Source of the DNA: Gavia stellata
Taxonomy: Eukaryota > Chordata > Aves > Gaviiformes > Gaviidae
Length of the DNA stretch: 64,000 bases
NCBI RefSeq assembly: GCF_030936135.1
Contig: NC_082602.1
Span: 3,906,001-3,970,000 of the forward strand
Direction: 5' to 3'
Positions within the stretch are counted from its first letter, which is position 1. Each line of letters opens with the position of its first letter. This document shows, in pieces, positions 40,901 through 55,000 of this stretch. The notes under the pieces are model-generated. The model saw nothing but the letters and a program-made list of their open reading frames with translations, had not been told where the DNA came from and did no database searches. The position numbers and the translations under genes are program-made.

Positions 40901-42660
40901 ACTGATTTATGTAACTTCCCAAAGCGTAGCTCTCGCTGCCTGAAAAAGCATTCTTAAAACACATATCCAAATTAAGATGCCACGTGTCAGATAAATTGCT
41001 CCGCGCAGAAACTTTGTTTGCAAAGTCAACATTTTTCCAACAGCGTTTTTAAAGTCCTTAAAAACCCAAAACAAACTGTATGGAGAAACAAATGTCTGTA
41101 TGTTGTTGGTATCAAGGGCCAAGAGGTGGTTTTGAGGCCAACCGTGTCAGAGAAAGCCAGTGTCATGACAGCCCGGTCTTGGATGGACAAGCGTTGGCAT
41201 CTTTGGATATGCACTCATTAAAATTCATTCAAGTCCGAACAGCACCAAAGAAATGTTTTAACAAACGAACAGCCTTATTTTGACCTGCTTGAGCACAACT
41301 ATTTGGGATTTTGTAATGGAGGGCTACGCGTTTCGAACCGAGGGTGGGGAGTGTGGGATGTGTTATGCTTCACCCAACATCTTAATGCAGCATTTCCTCT
41401 GCGAGGGAAGGTGTGAAAAGTAAAGTTAAAGCTGTGATCTCTGTTTTTTCCTCTCCCTGGGACTGGTGTCTCCTTTTTACTCATAGCTACACCAGACTAG
41501 TAGAGAGGACCTCTCAGGTAGTGTTATCTGTGGGGTGATGGGTATTTTCCTACTCTGTATGTATACCTAATAATGTATGTACAATGCCCAAGCTATGTTA
41601 CGATAAGAATAGTTACTATTTTGGAGAACCTTTCCTAGGACCTCCTTGAAGTTCCTCTGAAAAGCGCTCTCTGGGAGCCCCACTTACGCAAAAATTAATC
41701 TGATGTCTGCGAAGACAGAAGATGGGGAGGTACGTACAAGGCAGAAAACCCTGAAATAAAGTTAATTTGCAGAAAGACCATAATAGGCCAACAGGCAAGT
41801 CTTCATCTGCAAGTCTGGAGAGGGCAGCGTGAGCTGGGAGCTGTTAGGAGGATGTGCAATGGGATGAAAGTTAGGCACACCACCAAAAAGCATTTCTGAA
41901 GGATGGGACCGGCAGTCCTGGTCAGGGCGTGCCGAGTGCCAGGTGCTAGATGGGTCATCCCATGCATTAGCAAGGAAGATTTTCCTTGCGTGGTCTTAAG
42001 ATGACACAGGCCATCCTAACAGCCAGAAGTCTTGAACAAGACTGTTTAAAAAGAGCTGGAATTTATCTGTCTTCATGTGAAAGGAGTGTTGGTGGGTTAG
42101 GGTTGATCTGCAGGAGAAAAGAGGAGTCGGGATGGGAAGAGCTGTTTGCCAGGTTAATTCGCCTCCCTCTGTGGTGTGGCAGTTGCTGTAAGTCAATCTT
42201 GAAGAACCTGTGGCTGATGTATGTGGCCTGTAGATGTAATCAGCAAGGTTTTTGGGGTGAGACCTTTTCAGCTGGACCCTGAACGATAGGACTATTACAG
42301 AGCAGGCAACAGGAAAAAGAAACGGTAGTGTTTTCTGAGCATCCCCTCCCCAAATACACGTTGGCACGTCCCCGGGCAGCACGGAAATAAGCAGAAGGGA
42401 TCTATTTACGTGGTTATGGGTTTGCTGTCCTTGGATCCTGTTTGAATACACTCCATCCCAGAGTTGTTTTGCATTTCACCAGGGAGTCTTTTGTCTAAAG
42501 GGCATCGCTGCTACAGCAAAGTGGAGCGTGTCCCTGCCCCTGCTTTCTCCAGTGGATATCACATTTCATTACCCTGATGAGCCTGAGCGAATTCTCCTGG
42601 TTGTGTTAATTTGCCCACAAGCCAGCCTGTGTCACGTCCGCAAGAAGCTTGTGACATTTT
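25916..42660. other. Intergenic sequence upstream of PCBD1, no gene recognised
   Basis: About 17 kb with only chance open frames (longest about 209 codons, no domain recognised). It includes short poly-T runs (near 31447 and 34700) and scattered AT-rich blocks near 29460-29570 and 39255-39300. In human the next gene beyond PCBD1 is UNC5B across a long gap; I see no UNC5B immunoglobulin or thrombospondin exon. Confidence 0.6.
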
Positions 42661-42679
42661 CTAGCCTCCCCCATCCCTC

Positions 42680-43000
42680 CCGGTTTCGAAACCTCGAATA
42701 ATAATCGCAGCCTTGTCCCTTTTTCTACTTATTGCTTCTGAAACGGAGGGGAGAGGGGGCGGAAGGGCCGAGACACCCCCTTCTTGACCCGCACAGATGC
42801 GGTCAGCCCCATGCCGGGCGAGCGTGGGAGGCATTCGCCTCTCGGGGCTGTGTGTGTGCCCGGTCTGCTGCGGTGTGCTCCGAGGGCTTGTGGTGGCGGG
42901 AACAGAGGGGGGTGCCTTTGCGTGACCTCGGTCTTTGTGGTTTGGAGCTCGTCAATGAAATGGAAAGTGGGTGGTGGCGAGTGGGGCGGCTGTTTCGGCA
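42680..43000. promoter_or_regulatory. Orphan CpG island in the gene desert
   Basis: Hand count of about 24 CpG in about 320 bp with GC content near 58 percent, which would satisfy classical CpG-island criteria, in a stretch with no recognised gene nearby. It may mark the promoter of an unannotated non-coding transcript or a CpG-rich developmental enhancer. It is more than 16 kb from the PCBD1 start. Confidence 0.5.
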
Positions 43001-46000
43001 TTGTCCTACCCTTTGGGCTGCTGTGGATTGGGAAGTGGAGTGCTCTTGTGCATTTGATACCTTCAATACCTTTACCAATGCTTTTTTTTCCTGAAGCATG
43101 GGTGCATAGGGAGAAGACCATATAGCGTTGGACAACCAATGCTTTAAACCCAGGATCTGAATGCTGTGTTTCAGAGTGCCCTGCAGGCAAGGAGCAGAGG
43201 AAGGATTTAAAATTAGATGCATTGGGGGCAGGTGAGAAGTAAAGTATTTGTGTTCCCAGTGTGGTGCTGCTCCCTCCCCACCTCTTCAGTTTAATCCGTA
43301 TTTTGGACGACTTTGATAGTACTGGAGGGTTGGGGCTGTTTTCCAAAACGTTGGTGTCTGAATGTGAAGTGAGGTGTGCTTCTGCATGCATCACAAACAA
43401 TATTCTTGCATATTTTTTTACTTTAAATAATGAAACTTCTGCTTTAACTAATGACACCTTTAAATGATGATAATCTTGCTGTTCTAGCAGCCCTGAAGCT
43501 GAGCCATTGAAAAATCAGTGGTGCTTGTATCAGCCTAACCTTAAGGACAGGTATTAATTTCTCAAGAAGTCAAGCAAGCTCTAACAGGACAGAGAAAATT
43601 AGCTACTGATTATCAGTGCTTTTAAGAGAGATGAAGACGCACTCTTTCAAAATACTTCTCCTGTGATTATGTCCCTCATCAAACCATCCCAGGAAGGCAA
43701 TTCACCACTCTGCATCGCCTCATGCTCTCGACTGGTTATTAGGCCTTTCGGATAACCATCGTACTCTGCATTCAGGCTTCCAAGAGGAAAGGTTAATGCA
43801 CATTGGCTCATAAACACCCCTCTGAATGTGCTGAGATGCTTTGTACCGAGCGCACAAGAGCCTTGGTCACGTGCAGACAAGAGTTACTTGCGCATGGAGA
43901 ACCGGCGACTGATTGAAAAAGAATTTCAGGCTAAGTGTATGAAGGGGCCTTTGAATGGATTTGGCTGTAACACAAAGCTGTTGCTGGAGAGCTCTTTGGC
44001 AGAAGGAAAGAGGCTCCAACTAAGAATTGGTTGTGTCTTGTATCAAAGACGAGAGGTCGGGGATTGGAGTAAGTGGATCTTACAGTAAATGGATTGAAGA
44101 GGTGGGGGTACAGAAACTAAAGCGAAAGAAAATGATAGGTGATAGTAACCACTAATGAAACTTGAAGCCCTGAGCTCTTCAAATGTGATGAAGGAGCTCC
44201 AGGAGCTTCACTCAGCCCTGGATAACCAGGATAGGTGAGAACTGACCTGTGATGTGCTCCTAGGTGGGACAGAGTGATGGTGTGGGTGGCCAAGGACTGC
44301 AAGGATTTTGGGAAGGATTTGGTTGCAGGATAGCATGGATGTAGCATGCGTGTCCCTCCTCAGACCCACGTGATAAACAAAATCCTTGTTTTTTTCCAAG
44401 AAAAGGAAAGGCTAGGACTTCCAGACAAGCTGGGTGACACCTTGGAGGCTCACTATACCCCAAGGCTGTTACTACCCCTTGCTCAGTTTGCTTCACACCT
44501 GGGGACACATATGCAGCACCACGTATCCTGAGGATGTTGCTTCTGATTTATATTAACCATTTCACTTAAAACCAAGGCGGCGAGAAGGTTTCAAGTGGTG
44601 TTTGGGGGAAAGGAGTAACTGAGGAGGATCTTTAGGGTGTCCTGACTGAGTGGATCACCTTTCGAGGTGTCTGCTTCTCCCTCCTGGAGCCTGTGATCCT
44701 AACCTCGCCCTTTGTCGGCTGCTTAACGTCTGGGGACATCAACGTACCTTCATGGGACGAAGTAACACGTACCCTGGGCTGGGCAGAAGCATCTGATCCA
44801 AACCATCTCCAAATGATCCTAGGCTGGCCAGAAACTGCTGTGGTGAATGATTTCTAGTCCAAAGAGAAATTTCTTCTCCCAGCATCCCTCCGAGACATTC
44901 TTCTTTGCCCTGAAAGGATTCCTCCCTGCATGTTGAGTCATGCTTGAAGAAGTGCTTGTTAAATAAGTACCGCTCATCTTTGCTTAAAACAAATGAAGTT
45001 GATTTAACAGGGCTATAGAACGGCCAGGTATCTGTGTTATTTAAGAGTATTGGCACTCTGAAGGCCGAGCGCTAAAAGCACTTCATTTTTATTTCAACTG
45101 TTAATTGAAAATCAGCTGGTTCGTCTTGTTCTTTCCACTACTGCTCCTTCTCCTCTGCTCCCTGCTCTCATCTCCCCCATCCCCCTGTGATAGGGTAACA
45201 GCTGTTAATGCAACACCCCTGCGCAACGTGCTAGTAAAAATGTGGCGCGAGGCCAGCCTTTCACTTGTGGTTTATTGGTTTAATTAACCAGGGTCTTGCA
45301 AATACTTCTTTGTGAGGCAGAAATGAGAGAATCTAATGTTTCATGGGCTGGATCCTTACATCATTTTTAGGCACCTGGTGAAGGCACCAAGGTAAAAACT
45401 CGGCTTCTCTGATTAACCTTGACTGAATTCAATAATACCTTGGAGTCACATTATTGCTGACCTTGTGTTTTGCTACCTTCTCATCTTTCTAATTTGTCTT
45501 TTCTTCCTGCCTTTGCAGTAACAGTCAGAAGTGTTTGAAAAAAGAAATCTGCTGTCTTGTGGGAGAGCTCCTCTACTTGCAGTGATTTTTTTTTTTTTAA
45601 CTTTTCAGTATATTTCTTGTTGTTTGTGTTTTTCTTGTGTTTACACACACAAACATTTGCATGAGAATAGCTACTTAAGAGTTGCTTGGGGGTGACCTTG
45701 TAATTTTTTTTAAATGAATTTGTGTGATGATGTGCTGAATACTGCTAGCCATCAAGATAATTTGGCATTTGTTCATGCAAGAAGAAATTCTTCCTGTGTG
45801 CCATTTTAGGAGATGGTCTTGACAATGTTCATGAGAAAAGCAGTGTTGAAGCTGGCTTGTCCACAAAGAGAAGTCCAGGTGCTGCCTGGGTTTATTTTTA
45901 GTGATTTGCTATTCTTTTTCTTTTCTTTTTTTCTCTCAGGTTCCTGCTGATGTGATGGTCTCTCATAATTTCAGTCTATGCTTCTGAAGGTGTGTGTATT

Positions 46001-49000
46001 ATTTTGGGTGGGGAATGAACCAGAGGATCTGAGCACTTGTAGTAATCCGTGAAGCCTCTGGCATCTGTTTAGAATAAACTCCAGGGTCTTGTTCAGGGGT
46101 ATTTGTGTGGGTGCAGCAGAAATCTTGTAGATCAAAGGACAGTAAGGCCAGATCTTAAAATCCTTTAAGGATTTTGAACGCTCTAGCCCTGTCGTAATTC
46201 CTGTTTTGGGGTAAATGCCATTTATCTGTCCCTCTTGAAGTTTCTTTCTCTTTTTTTTCTTCCTTTTCCTTTACAGATACCTAACATCATACACCGTTCC
46301 TGTGGTCCACCCTAGAAGGTGGTAGCCATGATTCTTTCTCAGGACTTTCTAATGATCTTAAGGGGGAGTGGTTGCCTTAGAGAGAATATTGATTATCATC
46401 TTAATTGACAGTTCTCTCTTGCTAGGATCTCTCAAATCAAGCATATGGCAGGTCACATTCCCATGGGGTGCCCAAAGCATGCTGTTAATTTCTGGAAGCA
46501 TCTAGTCGCGTGGGTAAATAGTTTATTAAGACTTGCCTTCCCGCAGTGATTTTTCCATTGGAGTTCAAGATTTCTATGTGAGAAATGTCTCCTTTGGTAG
46601 GAACTTTGATACAGAAATGTGGAGCTTGATTCAGGACTTCAGCAAGCAAAATGCTTGCAAAATACCCCAAATTGGTACAGCCCTTGGTGGGGTGGTTTCT
46701 GGTATCTGCGTGCATGAATGGCTCCCAGGTCCAGATAAGGAGTGCACAAGGCTCTCGCTCTGAGCAGGATGCTGTGTGAAGGTGCTTGTGAGCTATCTGA
46801 GATATCAAATAGACTTCAGGGTCTCTCCAGAGTTTTTCATAGTGTAGCCTTGCATCTGTGGTGGCTGCCTTTATCTTCCTTGGCGTTCTTGTGGAAACAC
46901 AACGTTGTGATTCTGTGAGTCACAGGCAATTGAAATAACATCATCATCTGCTTTATGGGTGATAAAAGGTAGATAGACTGCAGCTAGGTAAACTACATCA
47001 TGCTCTGTCTCCTCTATCCTCCTATAACTGCTCTCACATCACCCAAGTAGCTGCAATTGGTTCACCCACCTGCTGATGGTGACACAGCCAAGTATAGGGA
47101 AATGACTGTAGTTGTCTTTACTGGAGTTTGTAGGTGACTGAGGCACAAAGTTGGTATTTCTTCCTTGGTTCTGCTGTTTCAACTACCTGGATGATTCATC
47201 AGTACGATCATCTGTGTGATACAGGTTTGGCCAGAATGTCCTTGTTTTTAGATGTGGGCAGGTGGGGCTGGCAGGACCAAGTTGTTGGCTCCAGCCCCCT
47301 GTATTTGTGGGCAACGTGAGAAAATGTTGAGTCCAGAAGGGTCCAGGGAGCTTCTGTTGCCCAAAGCCATTGCACACTGGGCACTAGAGCCTAGGCTGGC
47401 TGCTAGCCGTGACCAGTCCTTGCTTATCCCAACGTCCAGCATCGGGAGCGATCTCTTTGTGAGACCGCACTTGTGACGCACTCCGAAACACCAGCAAGTA
47501 TAAAATCCCGTAAACGTATTGCTTTTTTCTCTCTGAAGCGTGTTGAAATGCTAACTGCCTGTTTACTATCTCGTGCAACCGAAGATGCTGATTGGAAGTA
47601 CAACGTCTTTAAGTGAGATTGTTGCTGGCTACCTAAAAGGTTATCTCCTTGCTTGCATAACATTTCTCTACTGCAAATCACAGTCTTGGTAGAGTTCATA
47701 GCCCGGTGGATTTGCGTAGGACCATCTCATTTGGAAACAGATTTCATCTCTCGGCTAACGCTCTGCCAACCTGTCAGATGCATCGCAGGTTCCAGCCGTT
47801 TCTCTAGGACTTTGGGAAAGGGGGGCTTATTAGATGGGATGTTTTAACTCTCTTTGGGGGAGTGAGCTTAGTCCAAGAATATATCAATATGGAATTTTCT
47901 TGCCTGCAGGTCAAGCGGAAGTCTACGTGTATTTTTAGAAACAGACAGTCAAACCATTAAATTCATTTGTCTTTGCTTTAGTAAAAACGCTCCTTGCCTT
48001 TAGAGAATGATAATGGCACTAGATTAATGTATCCAGGAGTACCATTGTGAGTGGCAGCTGGAGAATGAGAACTTGATGGGATCTAAAATGAAAGAAAAAT
48101 GTTTGCAATCAGTTTTGTGCTTCATTCTCCTCTTACCCCAGGTACCTGAGATGTTCAACACATAATTCTACGATTATGTGGTGTTTTTTCTAAAGAAAAG
48201 CATTGTAAGTCTTCCATAAGAAACTCTCAAGATGCTATTTTCATGCAAATAGCTTTGTGTGCTAAATTGAGGAACTTAGGAACCACAGAAAATACAGGAA
48301 ATGTGGGCAGAATGCATTTGAAATGTAAAAGTTTCCTGAGAGTTGTCAACAGCTCTTTAAGAAGCCTATTGCCCGCATGTTTCAGCAGCGTCTCTTTGTG
48401 ATTGCTGGGGGAAAAACCCAACAATTACCGAACTGAAAAGATTGTGTGTAGTTGTTGCACTGAGGAGCAACTCTCAAGAAGCGATAATGGAGCGGAATGA
48501 CGTTCTGCAGTTCGCCTTTCTGGCTTTGACGAATATCGAGAAGACAACAACGCCCCATTTCTTTTTCTAGTTCCCAAGCTTAAAGTAAGAGGATACCCCG
48601 TTTTCTAGATGGCTTTCCCTTAAGGCTTCTCTGAGACCTCCGAGCACGTGTCCTCATACCTGTGTCTTTCCTTCAGTGGCATTCCTAGCAAAGCAACCTG
48701 AATTTCCCGGTGGAAGGATCTTTATTGCTCACACAGGCTCGCACAGAAGATGAGTGTATAAGCCTTGATTCTTGAGGGCAAAACCAGCCTGGAAAGCGTC
48801 CTCTCGAAATTGAGTGTGGTATGAATAAAGCAAGTGACTTTTCCACACCACAAAGATGAGTACTTTCTACTTCACTGCTGCGGATGATTAAGGAAAACAA
48901 TTGCATTCTGACAACATGCATTGACATTTGAAAATGAAAAAGAAATGAAGAACAGATTCTGGGAGGCTTGCCATTAATGATAATGGATTTCCCTGAATGG

Positions 49001-52000
49001 GAGCCTTTTTGAAAGCCTGATTCTGTTTGTTTTTTTCTTTTTTTTAATAACGTTGCCTCAAACAGGCAACCCTGTCACAGGGGACAACGAGGGGGTCAGA
49101 GAAGTTCAGGGGGTAATCTGGGGAACCGTTCTCAAAGCGAAAGGAACAAAATAGCTTTACACGTACAGTTGTGAGCCCACTTAAAACCAAACCAGAAAAA
49201 CGCCTGTGAGAGCAAAGAGAGGAGGGGAAGCTAGGTTAATGCTGATAAATGAATATTTGACGTTGAAGTTCAACTTTTCATTTACTTGCAAATTAAAAGT
49301 ATTGTGTCAACACTGCAGGAGATGGTCCATGCATATGTTTGGGGTTTTTTTTCCCCCAAAAGGTTAATTCTTCTTTGATTAAAAAAAAAGTGAGAAACAT
49401 TGACTTTAAATAATAGGCAAACACACCCAGTGCCTCCCTGGCAGTGCACGCTGCGCATTGACCGCACAACCCCGTTTGAGCATCTGGCAGGGGGCTGTAG
49501 CGTTATGTGATAACACGGCCTTGAAGGAAGAGCTTTCCAGACAGGTGTAAAATCTATTGCAGTTAGCCACTTTGCTGTAGGAATTGGTTTTTTTTTTTGC
49601 TCCTTGTGATACTAACTTTCAGCTGTGCGGTTGAAACTGGGATGTTTACAGCTGCATCTTTTTATAGGCACCATGTGATAGGTAATTTTATGTGAAAAAT
49701 CTATTTAGTCCCCTGATGGAAGAAGTAAACTTAGGTGAGACTCATTCTCCCTTGAATTCTTGGTGTGCCATAAAAAAAATGTTGCAGTTCTCCAAAATAT
49801 TAGCTGTAAAACTTGTGCCTTGTTAAAGTTACAATCAGAAGATGTAATAAATGGATTATTTAAGCATGCATTACCATGTAATGTTCATCTTGGGGCGCTT
49901 GGATTTTGACTCTGTAGTACCGTGCTTTGCCTGGCAATCTCATGGTGGCTGCTGGGGTGGAAAACACAAACCCTCCTTTAAATAATGCATCCCTTCCCTG
50001 CTGTGCCTCTCCTCTGGTTCAAAGACAGTCCCCCTTTAAAGTTTAATCAGTAGTTTTATCATTGCTCACAGGCAAGAGGTACTGATCCAAAAAAAAAAAA
50101 GGGGGGGGGGGAAAAGCGCCTTGGGATGGAGAAGTTTAACGCTGGGTGGAATTGCACCTTCTCCTCCCTTCCTGCTGTTTTTAATTGATTTTTCATAATG
50201 GTGTGTGCTTATTTGGCTGGGGTGACAGGAGTTTGTGAGCTGCCGCTCTGGCAGACACCTACACCTCTGCTGAACCCATCCGTGGGGGACACAAGCTGGA
50301 GCAGAGCAGGGGACAGGTAGTTTCTCGGGCATTTGGCTGGGTTGCTTTCCCCAGGCAGCTCTCCCAGAACTGTTTCTGCCCTTGCAATGTGTCTTTTGCT
50401 TTTTTTTCTTTGTATCTGTCACCTGTCGATGCTCCTGAAACACTAAAGAGGTAGATGTGGCGCAGTGCGGCAATTGAAAGGTGGATGTTATAAAAGGTAT
50501 TGAGAGACCTGAACTGATGCTTTGTCAAAACTCACCTCGTTAACGTTGTTCGTTTTTCGGAGCAGAGTCCCTGCGGTTGCGGGCAGCACTGTGGTGGGAG
50601 GGAGCTCCCCAAGGGTCCGAGAAGGGAAAGCCCTGGGGAGCAAGCGGCAAGCTGGGAAGGTGGGGGTATGAAATGCAAACAGCTTGAGTTGGGGCTTGTG
50701 TCCGTGCCTGGTGCTCCCCGTTGGCTTTTCAAGGGCGTTCGGAGGTGTCTGTCTAACAGGAATGGTTTGGCACAGGTTCCTGGAGGAAATTTAAGCCGTC
50801 TCAGCATGGGCCTTAATTTCCATGAGTACTCTTTGGTCTGGAGCCTGCTTGGCCTTTTGGGCTGAGACGGCGTTGATCCTGGCTTCTCAGAGGGCACTTC
50901 ATTACTTAAGGAGGGTAATATCAATCTGTTGGCATATCAGCATCAGAGGGAAAAGGTTTATGTTAGCTCTTCGTGCTTCCCTGGCCTCTCTTCATGGGAA
51001 CACCCAAAGAGTTGGTTGTTTCCAAAGTGGAAAGAGGCAAATGCATCTCCCTCCTCTTTCAACGACCAGCACTGTGGACAAGCTGTGGTGGTGGCATCTG
51101 TGGGAATGTCCGTCGGTCTGTCCCTGCAACGAGGACACACAGGCATGTGCGTTAATGTTATATACGTTCTTGCTACGGTTGCTTTCTCCCTGAGACCCCT
51201 GCAATGCCAGAATAGGGTAAAAGGCTCGTTTCTAACTCTGAATGGCCAGTATTCTCTGGAGTCTCCTACAAGCCTAAATTTGGTTTACAAAGCTGGGAGA
51301 AGCAATTCAATTCAGGGCAATTCACACAGAGGGTGCTATTGGTTTTGCTCAGTGTGTACCACCCTGGCCCTCGGTCATTCTTGCTTTTCCACCAAACATT
51401 TTTCTTGGTCAGTCCGGCTGCCACTTTAGATTTCTAGTTCTTCTCATGCTGCTTTTCTGTTTGAAGAGAGAGGCAATAATATCACCCTGTAACAAACCAG
51501 GGCTGTGAGACATTTCCAGTATTTGAATAAACCGTATGGGTTTTTTTTCTCTTTTTATTCTTCTGTGACTGCTGTCCACATAGGTAACGCCAGGCCCAGC
51601 AAACGCTGATAATTCAGATAAAGTGCACAGCATTTAGGCCTTGTGTTGTTAGCTGCGGTGCGGAAAAAAGGCATTTAGTACAGCTTTGCAGTGGATTGAT
51701 ACAGAGACAGGAACAGAGAAGTCTGTGGCATGGGGTTTTCTCAGGAGCTTGGTGCAGAATTTTTATGCATGGCTTCCTGGGTAGCTGCGCAGGTATTTAT
51801 CCACTATATAAATAGGAGATTGGCATCTTTATAGATCTATTACAACTGTGTTCTCAGCTCAAGGTCACAGTTGTCTTTGTTTCTTGCGTGTAGCTCGTTT
51901 GCTGCCTCTCTCCATGCCTTACGCTTGCTCTGGGACCGGCGATCCATGCTGTGAACTCTCCTGTCTCTCATACTTCAGGTCCTGTTTTGCTGTCTTTTAT

Positions 52001-55000
52001 CTGCAGGGATTTCTCCTCTGAGCCGTAATGTGCTGATACATTTCCTTGTTGCCGTTGGTGCTGTATAGATAACATTTAAATATGTATTTTTTAAAAATTA
52101 TGCAGATTTGAAGTTTTCCCCCTGGAATTTACTAAGTTTTGAGGGTTTTGTTCTTGGTGGGAAAGCACTGAAGGTCTTTTTTTTCACCTCTTAACAGTGT
52201 TCCTCGTTTAATAGGATGGGTTACTTATGAAACCGGCTGGGTTGCTGCTTCTTTTAGCCTGAGCTTGATACCCAAATCATGTCAGATTGCTTGAAGGATC
52301 ACAGAGACGTAATTCACCCCACCCTCACCATGGGGTTGCACACTTACATCTTCGGCTTTGGTCTCCAGTTCAAAGCCAAAGGCTTATCTGCCGCCTCTGA
52401 GGCGCTCTGAAGATAGGGATTTGCAGCTCTGCCGTGGAAACGTGCTTCTCCAGGAGCGGCACTCTTGTGCGATGGGAAGAAGCCTCCTGCAGAAGTCTTT
52501 CCTACTGGGCAAGGAATTCCAGTTTGGTTTCTCCTCTGTTGGGAAATAAGGGAAGGTGGCTCCAGGTGGGCAGGAGAGCCAGGTGAGCCCTTTCTGCAGG
52601 AAGCCTGTTCCTCTAGACCATTGTTGGTGTGTTTGCTGGGCATATACCTTGTCTCAATTTATGCAATGAATTTTTTTTTTTACTTTCTCTAGGTGAAATG
52701 TTTTGGAGATGACCACAGTTGTCTCATGCTCCCATTTGTGATTGTTTGCTAGACAATGTTTTTTGTCTGTAGATTCACAAACACAGCAGGTTCCTGATAT
52801 TTAAAACCTATAACTGAAGCGGTGGATAATTTTGCAAGGATGTACCAATTGTCTGTTTCCTGATTTAGAGGAGTAGATTTTTTAGGAATAGTATTTGTAT
52901 CATGAATGTCCCCTTCTGTCAATTCAGATTTCATTTTGCAAATGTTCGCTAATACTCCTGTAAAATTCACTTTCAGCAAATGTTCCTTCTGGAAACTTCA
53001 GCTGCCGAATTGTGCAGAGATACTGAATGCCGAGGGAGTATGGGCTGGAGCAGAGAATTCATGGAGGTTGCCAGAAGGCACTCTTGGGAAGCTGCATTCA
53101 ACATTTCCTGTGGGATTATATCAAGGAATCCAAACCCCTTGACTCTCCAAGCTATTTAATGGTATTTCTGTGTAGTCCCAAGACTCACTGCCTTCCCTGT
53201 TTTTCTAACCTGTAGCCTGCTTGTCCCCACCAACCTCAGCCTACTTGCATCCTTCGCCTCCCTGAGCAATACCTTTCCCATCTAACCTTCAAGGCTTTCT
53301 CACTGGCAGAAATTCCTGCAGGTGGAGCTGGAATGACGTCTTGCTGCTGGAATAAGTTATGAGGCGTTGGTTGTCACAGAGTAATTGTTTCCCCCGTGTT
53401 TCCTGGTTCTCGCGCTTGCTCTCGATATGCCTGTGCATGCAGCACAGATGGACAGAGCATCCCGTGTGCCTGACGTCCTTGCGGTCTGCAGGCAGTCTGA
53501 GCAGCGGGTAGCCAGCCTGCCGTTCAGCTCTCACTAAATCGTGGCCGTTCGACCACCTCCGGATCACGAAACTGGGGAATATCAAAAGGATATTGCGCAG
53601 CAGTTAGGTTCATTTTCTTCTAATAGGCGTCCTGATTTAAGTCTGACGGGAGGGAATCGCATTCCATCACTTGTTCCCTGTAATGAAAGGCATGGTCTAT
53701 AGCGGAAAACAATTTGTTACTGGATTCAGCTGTATCAATATTGTCCGTGATAAGGTTGTCCTCTCTGTGGCTTTGCAGTGATTTATCTAGAGAGACCTCT
53801 TAGCTTTCCCAGACGTTGGGCAGGCAAGGGTATGCGAGGACAGCAAGAAAATCGGGGGCTGGCTGCGCTGTTGGTGGCTAATTCTCCTGTTGACTGTTTT
53901 CTGCAGGTGGCTGTTGCCTCTAAACCTCAAACCGGAGATGTGAGCCGCTGGTTTGGCTCCCGCTGCGCCTTCACTGTGCTGTTAGATCCCACCAGCAGAG
54001 TGTCTCCCAGGCTGAGAAATAACTGCTACAGCACAGGAGAGCTCCAAAAGGTTGGGAACGTGCTCAAAACACCAAAAGATAGATCTGTACAGGATTCCAG
54101 CTGTGGGCACCAGTGTGAAAGGATGGAAGCTTGTGGGAGAGAAAGGAGGTGGGTGGGCTGGGTTGCGTGAGAAGACTGAAATGAATTGCAAGGGGGCTGG
54201 GATATTTTCACGGCAAGTCTTTCTATATCCTGGGCGGATATGGTATGTCTACTCTGGAAAGGCCGTCTTGAAGGCCATGCTCCAGCAAAGCGATCCTTTT
54301 GTGCACAATCGTCATGCCATCACTTGGGTGTGTTGAAGGAAGGGATGTTCAGTGTGGGATCTCCTCCGTGCCTGGCCCCAGTTACCTGCTGCAGGTGATG
54401 AAGGGGCCCTAGATATGGGTAGGTATAGCTCTCCATGGGTCCCGCTGAAGGGCCCACGCTTCTTGGGGCTGTGCCAGCAGCCTCACAGCCCCTGCACCAG
54501 TGAAACATGGCCATCAGCTGTTTGATCTACAGCAGGTACAAAACATTGGCTGTGCTGAGTTCACTGGTGGGTCTCCAGTGAGAGGCAAGATCTGATGACG
54601 TGCCTGAGAAAGACCCTGTGCCCCTGTTTTGCTCCCTCCTAGTCTGGGGCATTTTGCTGCTTCAGGGCTTCCTGAGCTGGAAGTTAATCTGTAACGTGGT
54701 GTTTAATAGTCCTTGATTGGTCTTCTGCCAGTTTGCTTAAACATTTGTGTTACGGCCCCTTCACGCACCATGTTGCAGGGAGGTCTGCAGTTCATGCCTT
54801 GTGTGACAGAGCTGGAGATGTGTTTCAGTAATGCTCTGAAGTCTTTGTTTTTCCCAGTACGTTGAGTTTTTGCAGTTACTTCTAGGGCCTCCTGCATCCC
54901 CTGACCTTTCTCTGGCAGGAGGAGCACCTTGCAGTCCTGCTTCTGATGTCGTCTTTATTTTTTTAACCCTTTCTGAAGACTTTTGGAGAGGGTGGTCCGC

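Noticed and set aside
41325..41345. tRNA B-box-like sequence on the minus strand (GGTTCGAA)
   Set aside because: No matching A box upstream and no acceptor stem pairing.
42729..43457. 242-codon minus-strand frame
   Set aside because: Overlaps the GC-rich orphan CpG island, where stops are rare. Composition is Pro/Ser/His-rich without a domain, and overlapping plus-strand frames are equally open.
46905..46925. GTGATTCTGTGA resembling the 3' end repeat of bird CR1 elements
   Set aside because: Only one short match, with no tandem octamers and no CR1 body beside it.
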